NCBI GenBank assembly: GCA_030616165.1
Contig: JAUWXV010000027.1
Coordinates: forward strand, 1 to 24,389
Length of the DNA: 24,389 bases
Source of the DNA: a bacterium
Lineage (GTDB): Bacteria; SM23-31; JAUVVT01
Reading direction: 5' to 3'
Made by a program: the position numbers and the translations under genes. Under the pieces are notes generated by a model. It made no database searches. It was not told the DNA's origin and saw nothing but the letters and a program-made list of their open reading frames with translations. The stretch's first letter is position 1, and every line of letters begins with the position of its first letter. Shown here piece by piece: positions 1-9,400 of the stretch.

Positions 1-102
1 TTTTAAATTAGGGTTCAATAAATCGAATCCTTACATTTAACAATAATATGTTAATATAAAATTTGTTAGGGCTTGATTTATCAAGTCCTATTTAAATATT
101 TC
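1..102. repeat. Two hairpin-forming repeats downstream of the left-most gene
   Basis: Two palindromes of the same design lie just past the stop codon of the 971-residue gene. The left one (10-31) pairs GGGTTC at 11-16 with GAATCC at 25-30, with one A/C mismatch inside and a TAAA loop. The right one (67-90) pairs TAGGGCTTGA with TCAAGTCCTA around a TTTA loop. Both are preceded by TTAGGG on the plus strand. Both also carry the same G.T wobble at the third G of GGG, so they look like two diverged copies of one element about 56 bases apart. The right copy could act as a weak stem-loop at the mRNA 3' end, but it lacks a convincing T-tract on the minus strand. The rest of the stretch is AT-rich and featureless. 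Confidence 0.5.
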
Positions 103-3018
103 CTAAAAATCCCATCCGAAAAAGAATTGAGTAAAAAGTCCACGTTGAAAAGACTTGAAATTATTTTCGATTCTTTTTCCAACATCAAACCTTAACACAA
201 AAAACCCAATATTAAATCTTACTCCTGTTCCCACACTGCCAAGCAGTCCATCAAAATTGTCATTCCACGCATTCCCCACATCAAAAAAGAGTGCACCTCT
301 GAAAGAAGGAAACGTGAACCCTCCAAATGGAAACCTAAGCATAATAGCATCAATGAGAGGATATCTCAGTTCGGTACTTATCAGTCCTAACCTTGTTCCC
401 CAGAGGCTGAATCTTCTATATCCTCTCAAGTCCCAGCTTCCACCCATATAAAACCTCTGCGGTTCTTTTCCGTGATTCATCAACAGCATTGTACGAACCG
501 CCAATGCCGATCTTAGACCAATTCTAAAATACCTCCGATAATCTAAATTTATAGTCCAGTAACCAACGTTTGAGTAAACAAGGTCTGTGGTATAGCCCAG
601 AGTCATTATATATCGCTCGCCATCAAGCGGTCCAGAGGGTCCCCAAAGCGAATTATCCTTCACAAATGAACCAAAGTTGGATATTAAAAATGCCTTTCTT
701 CTATTAAATGAACCATAATTATATTCCCTGTCTGAACTTGTTAAAGTAATATTAGCCTCGACCCGCTTAAATTGGGAAAGCGGATACCTCAAAGTAAAGA
801 ACCCTCCATACCTTTCTTCAACATAATAATCTAAAAAACTTGTATAGTCTAAATAATATCTGTGGTAAAAGTGGAAAAGTCCATAGAAGAAATTCTTACG
901 CCTCGCAAGGGAAATCCGCGTAAGAGCAAAGTTGAAACTGTTGAAAAAATCATCGCCTGTCTGAGCATTGTTATAAATCAGCATATTGTAATGATCATTC
1001 CCAAGCATATCAGAGACCGCAAAGGCAGTTCCACCCATAGTTCCGAAAACAGGGTCCTGAGAAATTTGTCCCTGTGCTATATCCAGATTATAGTGTTTTT
1101 TATATATTGAAGTATTTTTCTCGCTTCCGGGAATCTTTTCAGGAATCCAGGCAATGTGTTCTATTTCTTGAATTGAATGGACCGTTTCATCTTCCATTGA
1201 GAATTTGTTTTTTAAATCTTTAATCATCTGAACCTGAAATCCAAAGTTCTCAAAAGATGTAAATAGCAAACCTCCATTATTCACCCAGGCAGGATCAAAT
1301 GTTGCGGTAACCATATTAGTGATTTTCCTCAAACCACGATCAGGCAAAGTAAAATTTGAGACCCTGTATATACTGCTCTGCGGTTTTTTTAATAGTGAAA
1401 CCTTATATATTGCAACTTTATCCTCTTTTTCAATTTTCTCGATAAACTCAGTACTTACTACCCAGATGTTGGTTGATTTTTCACGGTCAGAAGTAAATGC
1501 AATATATTTATTATCCGGCGACCAGGAAGGAGAATAATCATTATGTCTCCCATAAGTTAAATAATTTATAGAATTATTCTTCAAGTCATATAAAAATAGA
1601 TTATAAAATCCCTCATTCCCAAAAGTAGTGCGGTCTGAACTGAACGCTATATATCTTCCATCCTTTGACCAGGAAGGATCATTGTCATCATAAAAATCAT
1701 CAGTTAATTTTATCAGTTCTTTACTTTTAATATCCACAATATAAAGGTCTCTATTTCCTGTTTCATTTAACCCTGTAAATATTATTTTTTTCTCATCTGG
1801 CGACCAGCAAGGAGATGCAAGAGATATAAGTTCCTTAAATCGGAAGCTATCTACTATTTCACCCTTTTTAATATCGTAAAGATACAATATATCTTGTTCA
1901 CCACTTTTCGTTACAAATGATAAAATACTATTTTTATTAACATCTATCCTACTCTGAAAAAGATGAAACGTTTCAAATTCAGAACTCCTCTCACCCTTTA
2001 TAATAATTTCTGATTCTTCTTTTTCATCACTCTGATTTAAATTTTTCATATATATATTAGTATAACCGGTTTTGTTAGATACAAACAGCACCTTTTCCCC
2101 ATCATCTGATTTGTAATATACAGGCTTGCTGTTGTTTCCCAAATCGGTTATCTTTATCGCGCCCATACTGGGCATGTCTTCGGTATCAATAATAGGGTAA
2201 TATTTTTTCTTAAGATAATAAATCCATTCGTTATTCAACTCTTTAAGTGTTTTTCCCATATATGTTAATTCAAATACTTTATCAATATTCTTTGTCCTCC
2301 AGTAATTTTCCATTATCAGAAGTATTTTTTCCTCACCATATTTATCAGAGAGAAATCTTATAAAACTTTCAGCTTCTTTATACATAAGATAAGAACCCGA
2401 TATGGAATATATGTCAGTAATCGGGACTAAATATCCATTAAGCACTGCGTCCCGCATTACCATTTCAGACTGCATATCCCAATCACCAGACCATGCCTCG
2501 GCAAGTCCTTCTGTAAACCAGAGTGGAAGTACCGAGCGCGCAAACTGCTTATGAGCACGGTTTACACTGCTGAGTTTACTATGCATAAATACATGAACAA
2601 GTTCGTGATTTATTACATTTCGGAATTTACTCATTGACCCCTGACTTGGTATAACAACTCTCCCTTTTAAATATTCAAAGAATCCCTGAACACCTTCGGG
2701 TAAAAATATTGGAATTACATTGGTCTGCTGAAAATGAATATGACTGCTGTAAAATATAAGTGGTATCTTCTTATCAACCGTATGATTAAATCTATCCTCA
2801 AGTTTTTTAAATGCCACTTCTGCATAATATGCCCCTCTCTCTGCAAGTTCTTTCATCTCCGGATAAAAGTATATATCTAAATGTTCAACATCAAGCACTT
2901 TCCACCCAAACTTTGTGTATTGAACCTTGTTCCTTCCAAAATAATCATATATCTGGGCAGAGATTCCTTCTGAAAGAAATAACGTCAAAATTAAAAATAT
3001 CAAATTTCTCTTAATCAT
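103..3018 (-). CDS. Secreted metallopeptidase-like / PD40 beta-propeller / Omp85-like outer-membrane barrel fusion protein
   Basis: A 971-residue protein with a signal peptide (about 1-21, cleavage after ISA). Residues about 40-275 form a peptidase-MA-like gluzincin domain: HELVH at 138-142 fits HExxH, and the downstream WFTEGLAE at 167-174 supplies the expected third zinc ligand (E170). Residues about 285-650 hold TolB/PD40-type propeller blades with recurring SPxWSPDxxxIxFTS motifs. The last roughly 280 residues look like an Omp85/surface-antigen barrel: amphipathic aromatic-rich strands, an LRGY motif at 864-867 matching the conserved xRGF/Y of Omp85 barrels, and a C-terminal phenylalanine. 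The mature protein is probably anchored in the outer membrane with soluble domains in the periplasm or at the surface; the substrate is unknown. The ATG start gives a good signal peptide. It lies 58 nt past coaE and may be co-transcribed with it. Domain calls are by eye; the barrel and propeller are more certain than peptidase activity. Confidence 0.85.
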   Translation of the reverse strand: MIKRNLIFLILTLFLSEGISAQIYDYFGRNKVQYTKFGWKVLDVEHLDIYFYPEMKELAERGAYYAEVAFKKLEDRFNHTVDKKIPLIFYSSHIHFQQTNVIPIFLPEGVQGFFEYLKGRVVIPSQGSMSKFRNVINHELVHVFMHSKLSSVNRAHKQFARSVLPLWFTEGLAEAWSGDWDMQSEMVMRDAVLNGYLVPITDIYSISGSYLMYKEAESFIRFLSDKYGEEKILLIMENYWRTKNIDKVFELTYMGKTLKELNNEWIYYLKKKYYPIIDTEDMPSMGAIKITDLGNNSKPVYYKSDDGEKVLFVSNKTGYTNIYMKNLNQSDEKEESEIIIKGERSSEFETFHLFQSRIDVNKNSILSFVTKSGEQDILYLYDIKKGEIVDSFRFKELISLASPCWSPDEKKIIFTGLNETGNRDLYIVDIKSKELIKLTDDFYDDNDPSWSKDGRYIAFSSDRTTFGNEGFYNLFLYDLKNNSINYLTYGRHNDYSPSWSPDNKYIAFTSDREKSTNIWVVSTEFIEKIEKEDKVAIYKVSLLKKPQSSIYRVSNFTLPDRGLRKITNMVTATFDPAWVNNGGLLFTSFENFGFQVQMIKDLKNKFSMEDETVHSIQEIEHIAWIPEKIPGSEKNTSIYKKHYNLDIAQGQISQDPVFGTMGGTAFAVSDMLGNDHYNMLIYNNAQTGDDFFNSFNFALTRISLARRKNFFYGLFHFYHRYYLDYTSFLDYYVEERYGGFFTLRYPLSQFKRVEANITLTSSDREYNYGSFNRRKAFLISNFGSFVKDNSLWGPSGPLDGERYIMTLGYTTDLVYSNVGYWTINLDYRRYFRIGLRSALAVRTMLLMNHGKEPQRFYMGGSWDLRGYRRFSLWGTRLGLISTELRYPLIDAIMLRFPFGGFTFPSFRGALFFDVGNAWNDNFDGLLGSVGTGVRFNIGFFVLRFDVGKRIENNFKSFQRGLFTQFFFGWDF

Positions 3019-3076
3019 ATAAAAAACCTATTTAAATTACAATTTTTACAAACTCTCTAAAATAAATAAAATTCTA

Positions 3077-3766
3077 TTAATCGGATTTTTTAAAATCCTC
3101 CAAAATCTTGTTAAATATAACATTTCCACATTTTTTTAAATCTTCAATTGTTCCATTGTTTTCAATATTATAATGAGATTTAGACTTTTTTACTTCTGTT
3201 GATATTTGCGTTTTCATTCTTTTTTTAATCTCATTTACAGACATTCCATCTCTTTTGGATAACCTTTTTATTTGATTTTCAAAATTGGAATAAAGATTGA
3301 TAATATAATCGAATTTATTTTCCACTTTTGCTTCGAATATCAGAGCAGCATCAACCACTACCATTGGGCTTCTATTTAATTTGAATTCATTTTTCATTCT
3401 CTTTTCAATCAGCCTAATCATCGTTGGATGAATAATTGAATTGAGTTTTTTAAGTTTTTCATGATTGGTAAATACAACTTCTGCCAATTTTATTCTATCA
3501 ATCTTTTTATCATTTTCGAGAATATTCTCCCTAAAATGTTTTAATATTTCTGCAAAAACCTTTTTATCCTTTTCAAGAACTTCTTTTCCTATTTTATCTG
3601 CATCTATAACAAAAGCACCGAATTCTTTAAACATTTCTGCAAGAAGGCTCTTTCCACTCCCTATCCCTCCGGTAATCCCAACCAAAGGTACAGGATGCTT
3701 TTTTTTATTTTTTCTGACCACAGTATTAATATAATGGTTTTTCCAATTCCAAAAATTCTTTCTCAA
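3077..3766 (-). CDS. coaE: Dephospho-CoA kinase
   Basis: CoaE catalyses the last step of coenzyme A synthesis, ATP-dependent phosphorylation of the 3'-OH of dephospho-CoA, in the cytoplasm. The sequence shows the P-loop GITGGIGSGKS (30-40), the DAD motif (56-58) that binds substrate, the VVVDAALIFEA core strand, and an arginine-bearing lid (KRLSKRDGMS). At 229 residues it is slightly longer than usual because about 27 residues precede the P-loop strand, where typical CoaE starts only a few residues ahead. The frame opens right after a stop and contains no ATG before the P-loop. The first possible start is TTG at 3764-3766; GTG at 3719-3721 and TTG at 3683-3685 are alternatives that would remove the lysine-rich leader. 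No strong ribosome-binding site decides between them. It lies 153 nt downstream of mutL. The function is clear; the start is not. Confidence 0.9.
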   Translation of the reverse strand: MRKNFWNWKNHYINTVVRKNKKKHPVPLVGITGGIGSGKSLLAEMFKEFGAFVIDADKIGKEVLEKDKKVFAEILKHFRENILENDKKIDRIKLAEVVFTNHEKLKKLNSIIHPTMIRLIEKRMKNEFKLNRSPMVVVDAALIFEAKVENKFDYIINLYSNFENQIKRLSKRDGMSVNEIKKRMKTQISTEVKKSKSHYNIENNGTIEDLKKCGNVIFNKILEDFKKSD

Positions 3767-3919
3767 TTGCTCAACTTATCATACTAAACAGTCCTCTTTT
3801 ATGTTTAAAACATATTGGAAAGATAATTTATTTTTGCTAATACTTATTAAATACTTTATTTTACACTAAATTAATTAAACTTCCGTTCCAAATTAATAAT
3901 AAATAAACATAAAAATTTA

Positions 3920-5659
3920 TCATCTTAAAAATCTTTTATCGATTTCAGATATTGGGATATTGATGATTGTCGGTCTTCCATGCGGACAGAAATACGGGAA
4001 ATCAGTGGCAAAAAGCTCATCTATAAGGTTAATCATCTCTTCAATAGTGAGTCTATCTCCTGCCATTATAGCAGCCCTGCATGCGTATGAACTGGCAATC
4101 TTCTCATATATTCCGAAATCCTCCTTATCTTCCTTTTTATAAGAATCGATAATACCTTTTATTATCTCCTTTTCGCCTCCTTTCTTTAAATCATTTGGGA
4201 CTCCTTCAAGTATAATGGTATTTTCACTGAACACCTTTATCTGGAAACCAATCATTGTCAAAAATGGGAAAATATCATCAAAAACAATCCTGTCTTCCAG
4301 TGAGAGATTCACTGTTACCGGAAATATCAAATGCTGAGACTCTCCGCATTTCTTTTCTTTAATTCTTTTCAAAATACGCTCAAAAAGGATGCGTTCATGG
4401 GCGATATGCTGGTCAATGATAATTATACCGCTTTTGATTTGAGAAAATATATACTTATTATGCATCTGCCATATCTTTTCTCTTTCAAAATATTCCAACT
4501 TTTCCTCTTTTTCTACCGATTTTTCACCCATTACCTCCCTGTCATAATTCATTTCAAATTGCACCTTAACATCATTCTGCTCATAAGGTTCAGGAATTGA
4601 ATATTTTCTTTTCTGGAAAATTTTAGCCCCATTATCGAAGAAAAAGGTAGTAGGAGAAGATTTATCATCGCTTAACCTTTTTCTGAGCGATTCATAAATA
4701 AAATTATATATTCCCCTTTCATCTTTAAATCTCACCTCAAGTTTAGCAGGATGAACATTAACATCGAACCTTAATGGATTCAACTTAAGAAAAATAACAA
4801 AAAGGGGATAATCACCAGCAGATATTGAAGAGCCATACCCCGTAAAAACAGCCCTGCTTACTCCTTTATTTTTTATAAATCTATTATTAAGAAATAGATA
4901 CTGTTCACCATACCAGCTTCCTACCAATTGAGGTTTACCTATATAACCTTCGATTTCGATTTCATCCTGCTTTTCGTCCACTTCTATTATCATATCAACA
5001 ATATTTTCTCCAAAAAAAGTTTCCATCCTTTTTAAAAGGGTGCTTTTTTCAATCTGCCACACAAGGGCATCCTCACTGTAAATTGTAAAGTTTTTATCAC
5101 AATTAGCAAGGCTCATCTGCTTAAAAGTTTTGAGAATATGCCTAAATTCAGTATTTTTTCCCTTAAGAAATTTTCTTCTACCAGGAGTATTATAAAAAAT
5201 ATTTCTAACATTTACAGTAGTTCCCCCTTCCCACGCTATTTTTTTCACCTCTTTAATAATTCCCCCTTCCACACGGACAAATGAGCCTTCTTTGTTATTT
5301 TTAAGTCCTGTCTTCATCTCAATCATAGAAACAGCAGCAATGCTTGAGAGAGCCTCTCCACGAAATCCAAGAGTTCTAATCTGCTCAAGGTCAGAATATC
5401 CCAATAGCTTGCTTGTAGAATGCCTCTCAAAACACAACAGAGCATCATCTTCACTCATACCAAACCCATCATCCGAAACCATTACACCACCTCGACCTCC
5501 ATCTCTTACCTGAACAACAATTTTGTTACTCCCCTCATCAAGGGAATTTTCCATCAACTCCTTTAACACAGATGCAGGCCTTTCTACTACCTCCCCAGCA
5601 GCAATCCGATTTATAACTTCTTCAGGGAGTATTCTAATTTTATTGGTGAGATTAGACAA
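3920..5659 (-). CDS. mutL: DNA mismatch repair protein MutL (endonuclease type)
   Basis: MutL couples MutS mismatch recognition to strand incision and excision. The N-terminal GHKL ATPase is intact: catalytic E34 and N38 in KELMENSLD, DGFGM (64-68), and GFRGEAL (98-104). The C-terminal half carries the metal-dependent nicking motif as DQHIAHERILFE (416-427, DQHAx2Ex4E with Ala replaced by Ile), plus ACRAAIMAG (526-534) and CPHGRP (558-563). This indicates the endonuclease-proficient MutL found in bacteria without MutH. The length of 579 residues is normal. The start is a TTG (5657-5659) immediately after an in-frame TAA; it places the N-terminus a few residues before IRILPEEV, as expected for the family, and no ATG is available nearby. 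No mutS is in the window. Confidence 0.95.
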   Translation of the reverse strand: MSNLTNKIRILPEEVINRIAAGEVVERPASVLKELMENSLDEGSNKIVVQVRDGGRGGVMVSDDGFGMSEDDALLCFERHSTSKLLGYSDLEQIRTLGFRGEALSSIAAVSMIEMKTGLKNNKEGSFVRVEGGIIKEVKKIAWEGGTTVNVRNIFYNTPGRRKFLKGKNTEFRHILKTFKQMSLANCDKNFTIYSEDALVWQIEKSTLLKRMETFFGENIVDMIIEVDEKQDEIEIEGYIGKPQLVGSWYGEQYLFLNNRFIKNKGVSRAVFTGYGSSISAGDYPLFVIFLKLNPLRFDVNVHPAKLEVRFKDERGIYNFIYESLRKRLSDDKSSPTTFFFDNGAKIFQKRKYSIPEPYEQNDVKVQFEMNYDREVMGEKSVEKEEKLEYFEREKIWQMHNKYIFSQIKSGIIIIDQHIAHERILFERILKRIKEKKCGESQHLIFPVTVNLSLEDRIVFDDIFPFLTMIGFQIKVFSENTIILEGVPNDLKKGGEKEIIKGIIDSYKKEDKEDFGIYEKIASSYACRAAIMAGDRLTIEEMINLIDELFATDFPYFCPHGRPTIINIPISEIDKRFLR

Positions 5660-5814
5660 TTAATTAATCACTAAATTTATTGTTTTTTTTAATTTTATAT
5701 TTAATTTAATGTCAAAATTTACAAAAACAATATAACATTTTCAAGGGAAAATCTCTTTATTGAATAAATATTATTAATAATCTAATTTAACATTAAAATT
5801 TTTTTATATAAATC

Positions 5815-6414
5815 TTATATTTTATTTAATTCAAGAAGCCGCTGATACTTCGTTTTTTCCTGAATCTGGTATTGAACTTTTAACTCCTTGAAAAGAGCGT
5901 TCAATTTATTTCTTGCTTCTTTCTCATTTCCTGATTCAACTTCAATTTCATAATCTATAAACCCTTTTCCGAAGTTTGTCTTGTCTAGTTCAAATTTCAT
6001 ATCCTCATAATAGAAAGTCCTTCTTTCGGTTTCTGATTTACCAATTAAAATGAGTTTTGAATTACCAATTATATTTTCAATTATCTTTCCACATTCTGAA
6101 CCTAATATATCAAGTATATATTTTTCACCTGTAAGAATCTTTTGAAAAGTGCCTAAATTACAAATCTCCTCAATCTCTTCAGAAACAAAATAACCATCAT
6201 TGACATCTTTTTGTTTTTTAAATGTGATTAATACCTTCTCCTGTTCAATCCTTCCTCTCAAGATTGAATTGTTCATAAGAAGGAGCATATTTTCTGTGTC
6301 ATAATAATGATTTTCCTGAATCGAGACAGTAAATCTACTTTTCTTTTTAAGAGCGTCAAAAACATCTATATAATCATCTTCATTTAATATTTTGTATTTT
6401 AATTCTTTTTCCAT
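5815..6414 (-). CDS. CYTH-domain protein (CyaB/thiamine-triphosphatase-like)
   Basis: A single-domain 199-residue CYTH (triphosphate tunnel) protein. The signature ExExK is present as EKELK at residues 2-6. Further charged residues expected to line the tunnel are visible: LRGR with R53 and R55, K66 in TFKKQ, R131/R132 in SETERRTF, D144 in ELDKTNFG, and E156/E158 in DYEIEVE. HYYDT (36-40) matches the family's YFDT turn. Members hydrolyse inorganic triphosphate or thiamine triphosphate, or act as class IV adenylate cyclases, using divalent metal; the sequence alone does not tell which. There is no signal peptide, so it is probably cytoplasmic. It sits between the subtilase and mutL with gaps on both sides, so it may be a separate unit. 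The ATG is well placed because ExExK normally lies at the extreme N-terminus. Confidence 0.85.
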   Translation of the reverse strand: MEKELKYKILNEDDYIDVFDALKKKSRFTVSIQENHYYDTENMLLLMNNSILRGRIEQEKVLITFKKQKDVNDGYFVSEEIEEICNLGTFQKILTGEKYILDILGSECGKIIENIIGNSKLILIGKSETERRTFYYEDMKFELDKTNFGKGFIDYEIEVESGNEKEARNKLNALFKELKVQYQIQEKTKYQRLLELNKI

Positions 6415-6436
6415 CTTTGAATGATTATATTAATTC

Positions 6437-6462
6437 GGTCAGACAAGAATGTCTGACCTACC
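6437..6462 (-). repeat. REP-like palindrome, family 1 (copy 1)
   Basis: A perfect 9-bp stem, GGTCAGACA (6437-6445) with TGTCTGACC (6450-6458), around an AGAA loop. On the minus strand GTAG overlaps the hairpin foot (CTAC at 6458-6461 on the plus strand). It lies 22 nt upstream of the CYTH gene's ATG and 26 nt past the stop of the subtilase. No T-tract follows, so it is not a standard terminator. Related copies are at 10865, 11776 and 24340. Confidence 0.75.
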
Positions 6463-6484
6463 ATCTGCAAGTTTGTTTATTGTT

Positions 6485-9400
6485 TTATCTTATAATTGCC
6501 AGTTTTCCTTTAAAAGTAGTTCCGTTTCCCTCAACATAATAAAGATATACACCACTTGGAACTTTTTCACCGTTTTGGTTGTCGAGATACCAGTTAACCC
6601 CACCATCTCCATCGTTCTCTTCAAGAATTTTTATTAATCTGCCAGACATATTAGTAATCCATATCTCTGCCTTTTCTGTCAGATTTGCAAACGTTATATA
6701 TCCATTCCCGCTCAACGAGTTATAGGGATTAGGATAGCTAAATACTTCTGATAAATCACTTTTGCTTAATAAAAGCGATATAGTATTCCCTTTTCCATCA
6801 ACAATTTCTTTTCCTTCACTGCTCTTCAAATTATTAACAGTAATCAAATAACTTTTACCCAAAGCCCCCACCGGATACTTTGGATCAATCTTTAAAATAA
6901 TCTCATCCGGATTTTTTTCATCAAATATAATCTCTTTAATTTTTAACTCAGGCTCAAAAAGATAATTTTCTTTCATTAGTATGGTAATTTTATCCATAGG
7001 AATATTGAATTTTAGTATTATGGAATTATTACTTCCTGCTTCGATATTGGTTATATACGGAGATCCTGGTTCAATCGAAACATAAAAATCCAACAAAGTT
7101 GATGATGTATCAATTGGGGTAAAATCAATATCCTTTAATTCTTTTGAAACCGCGATTTTATAATATCCACTCCCAGAAAATTCCGGCACCAAAGTTAATA
7201 TCACCTCTCTCCCCGATTTGGAGTATGCAGCAGAAGAAACAGAAAAATTGCCGGGAGAAATTTTATATTTCGTCTCATCTATTACTTCCTTACTCATAGG
7301 TTCACTGAAGGTTATCTTTATTTTATCTTTAGGAATAAAATCCAAATTTTTAATAAAAGGTTTCTCATTAGGTTTTGCAGAAACTACAGCAGACTTAAGG
7401 CTCTCTTTTTGTTTAAACATACTATTAACCGCAGAAACAGAATACCAGTATATACTATCTCTTTTTAAATTTTCATCGTAATAATAATTTTCATTAACCG
7501 ATGTAACCTTGAAAAGTTCATCTTCATTAAAACCCCGATAAATATTGAAATAGTCGGCACTGCTTGAAGATTTCCAACTAAGATAAATTCTGTCGGTATC
7601 AACAGGCACGACAGTAAGATTAAATGGCGGTAATGGTCTTTCTGAAACGATATTATTTTCAAAAGATACTATTTTCTCACCATCGTTAAAAAACAACTCG
7701 TTAACTCCATTGCCATCGATATCGTCGATTATGAACCTGCTGCATCTGCTTTTTTCATAATGCCAGACAATCTGATAATCATTTCCGTTATAGTCAACAA
7801 TATACAAATCAGGATAGGCGGATATCACTATTTCCTTATTCTCATCATTATCGATGTCTCCCGAAAAGCAGCCGCTGTCGAATATACTCAAAGGATTATA
7901 CCCAAGTATATTCTTTTCCCAAACTTTGTAAAAATCATTATCTCCTTTCGATTTAAAAATTGCATACGACCAGTATCTCATTTTTGGGTCGCTTGATTCG
8001 CTCGGATAATCCTCCGAGTGACAGCCTGCAATAAATTCCTCCATACCATTGCCATCAAAATCACCAGCGGAGATAAAATCGACCGCATCTATCTGGTCCA
8101 ATCCATAACTCCATATATAATCAAAAGAACCAGTACCATTATATTCATATATATAAATATCACCGTCACTATCACCAAAAAGAATTTCACTTTTACCATC
8201 ACCATCAAAATCACCAATTTCACACCTTGGGATGCCTGCACCATTAGTGCCACCTGTAGGATTAGGAAACGTGAATCTTACCGAATAATTATTATCACCC
8301 GTATTTTCAAGTAAAACAAATTCATTTTCAATTCTTGCAATCATTTCCTTTTTTCCATCATTATCAATGTCACAAAATTTACTTGCCCATAATCCTTCTT
8401 CTGATTCCCAAACTATCCCGGATGGAAACAAATTTTCTTCTTCAGCCTCGATTATCACACTCTTTGCACCCATCCCCCCGAGTATTTCACCCTTACCATC
8501 CATATCAAAATCCCCTGCATCCCTTGGAATTATCCTGAAATCTGTAGTTACGATAGGTGTAAATGAACCATTCTCATATTCAAATATTCCAAGTGTTCCA
8601 AATGAAAATTTATTCTCATAAACATTAGCAACTATCTCTTTTTTGTTATCATTATTAAAATCAGTTGTGACAGGCAAAAGAAATGAAGATGGTAAATAGT
8701 ATCCCTCTTTTACCATTTCCCAACTTGAAAAAGGATAATCTTTATTTTCATAGATAAAATAGTCACCATTATTATCATACTTATTTTTCAATCCTTGTTC
8801 ATTTTCAACCTCAACATAAAATTCGATTGTTTTATCTATTTCTTCCCCCGGAATTACCATTTTGTGAAATTTAACAGCATACTCCGATTCCTTTATTCTA
8901 AAATTTTCATCTGAATCCTTCTTTCTATAAAATATCCTGCATCTCGTGGGTTGTTCCGTTTCAAATCTGATAAAAGGTGAGATTTTATCTTTATCAATTA
9001 TATCAGAATACAAAAAATTCTTGACTTCAGGATATGACCTAACAATTTTTACAATTACTCTGTCTTCGACTGAAGAGTTAGAATAGTTTTCAACAACGAG
9101 CCTTAAACAATATGTATCATCGGGTAGAGATTCGATATTCCAGTATCCAAGTGTATCTTCAACAACCTGACTTTTTATTTCTCTCTGAATTAGTTCCCAA
9201 TTTTCTGGATTTTTCCCAATACCATAATAGAATGAGTAATGCTTCATATCCAGACCTGCTGCAGTTCCCGTAATGTCAATTCTCTTTTCTTGCGGATATA
9301 TATTTGGCGTGTGCAGTTTAGCGACAGAAAATTTATTAACATTTAAAGCTTTCAACGCATTAACTCTTCCCGCGCCAAACCTGAAATCGCAGCCACCTTG

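Noticed and set aside
3800-3814. 15-bp palindrome (TATGTTT/AAACATA) between mutL and coaE as an operator
   Set aside because: The arms are AT-rich and simple, likely by chance in such a low-GC gap, and no second copy or promoter was seen beside it.
6437-6462. Hairpin after the subtilase gene as a rho-independent terminator
   Set aside because: The stem is strong, but the minus-strand sequence after it is GAATTAATAT, not a T-run, and the same hairpin recurs elsewhere, including upstream of rtcB. A dispersed repeat explains it better.
7218-8621. Several plus-strand open frames within the subtilase gene
   Set aside because: They lie opposite a long, domain-rich reading frame, have biased low-complexity composition and no recognisable motif or ribosome-binding site.
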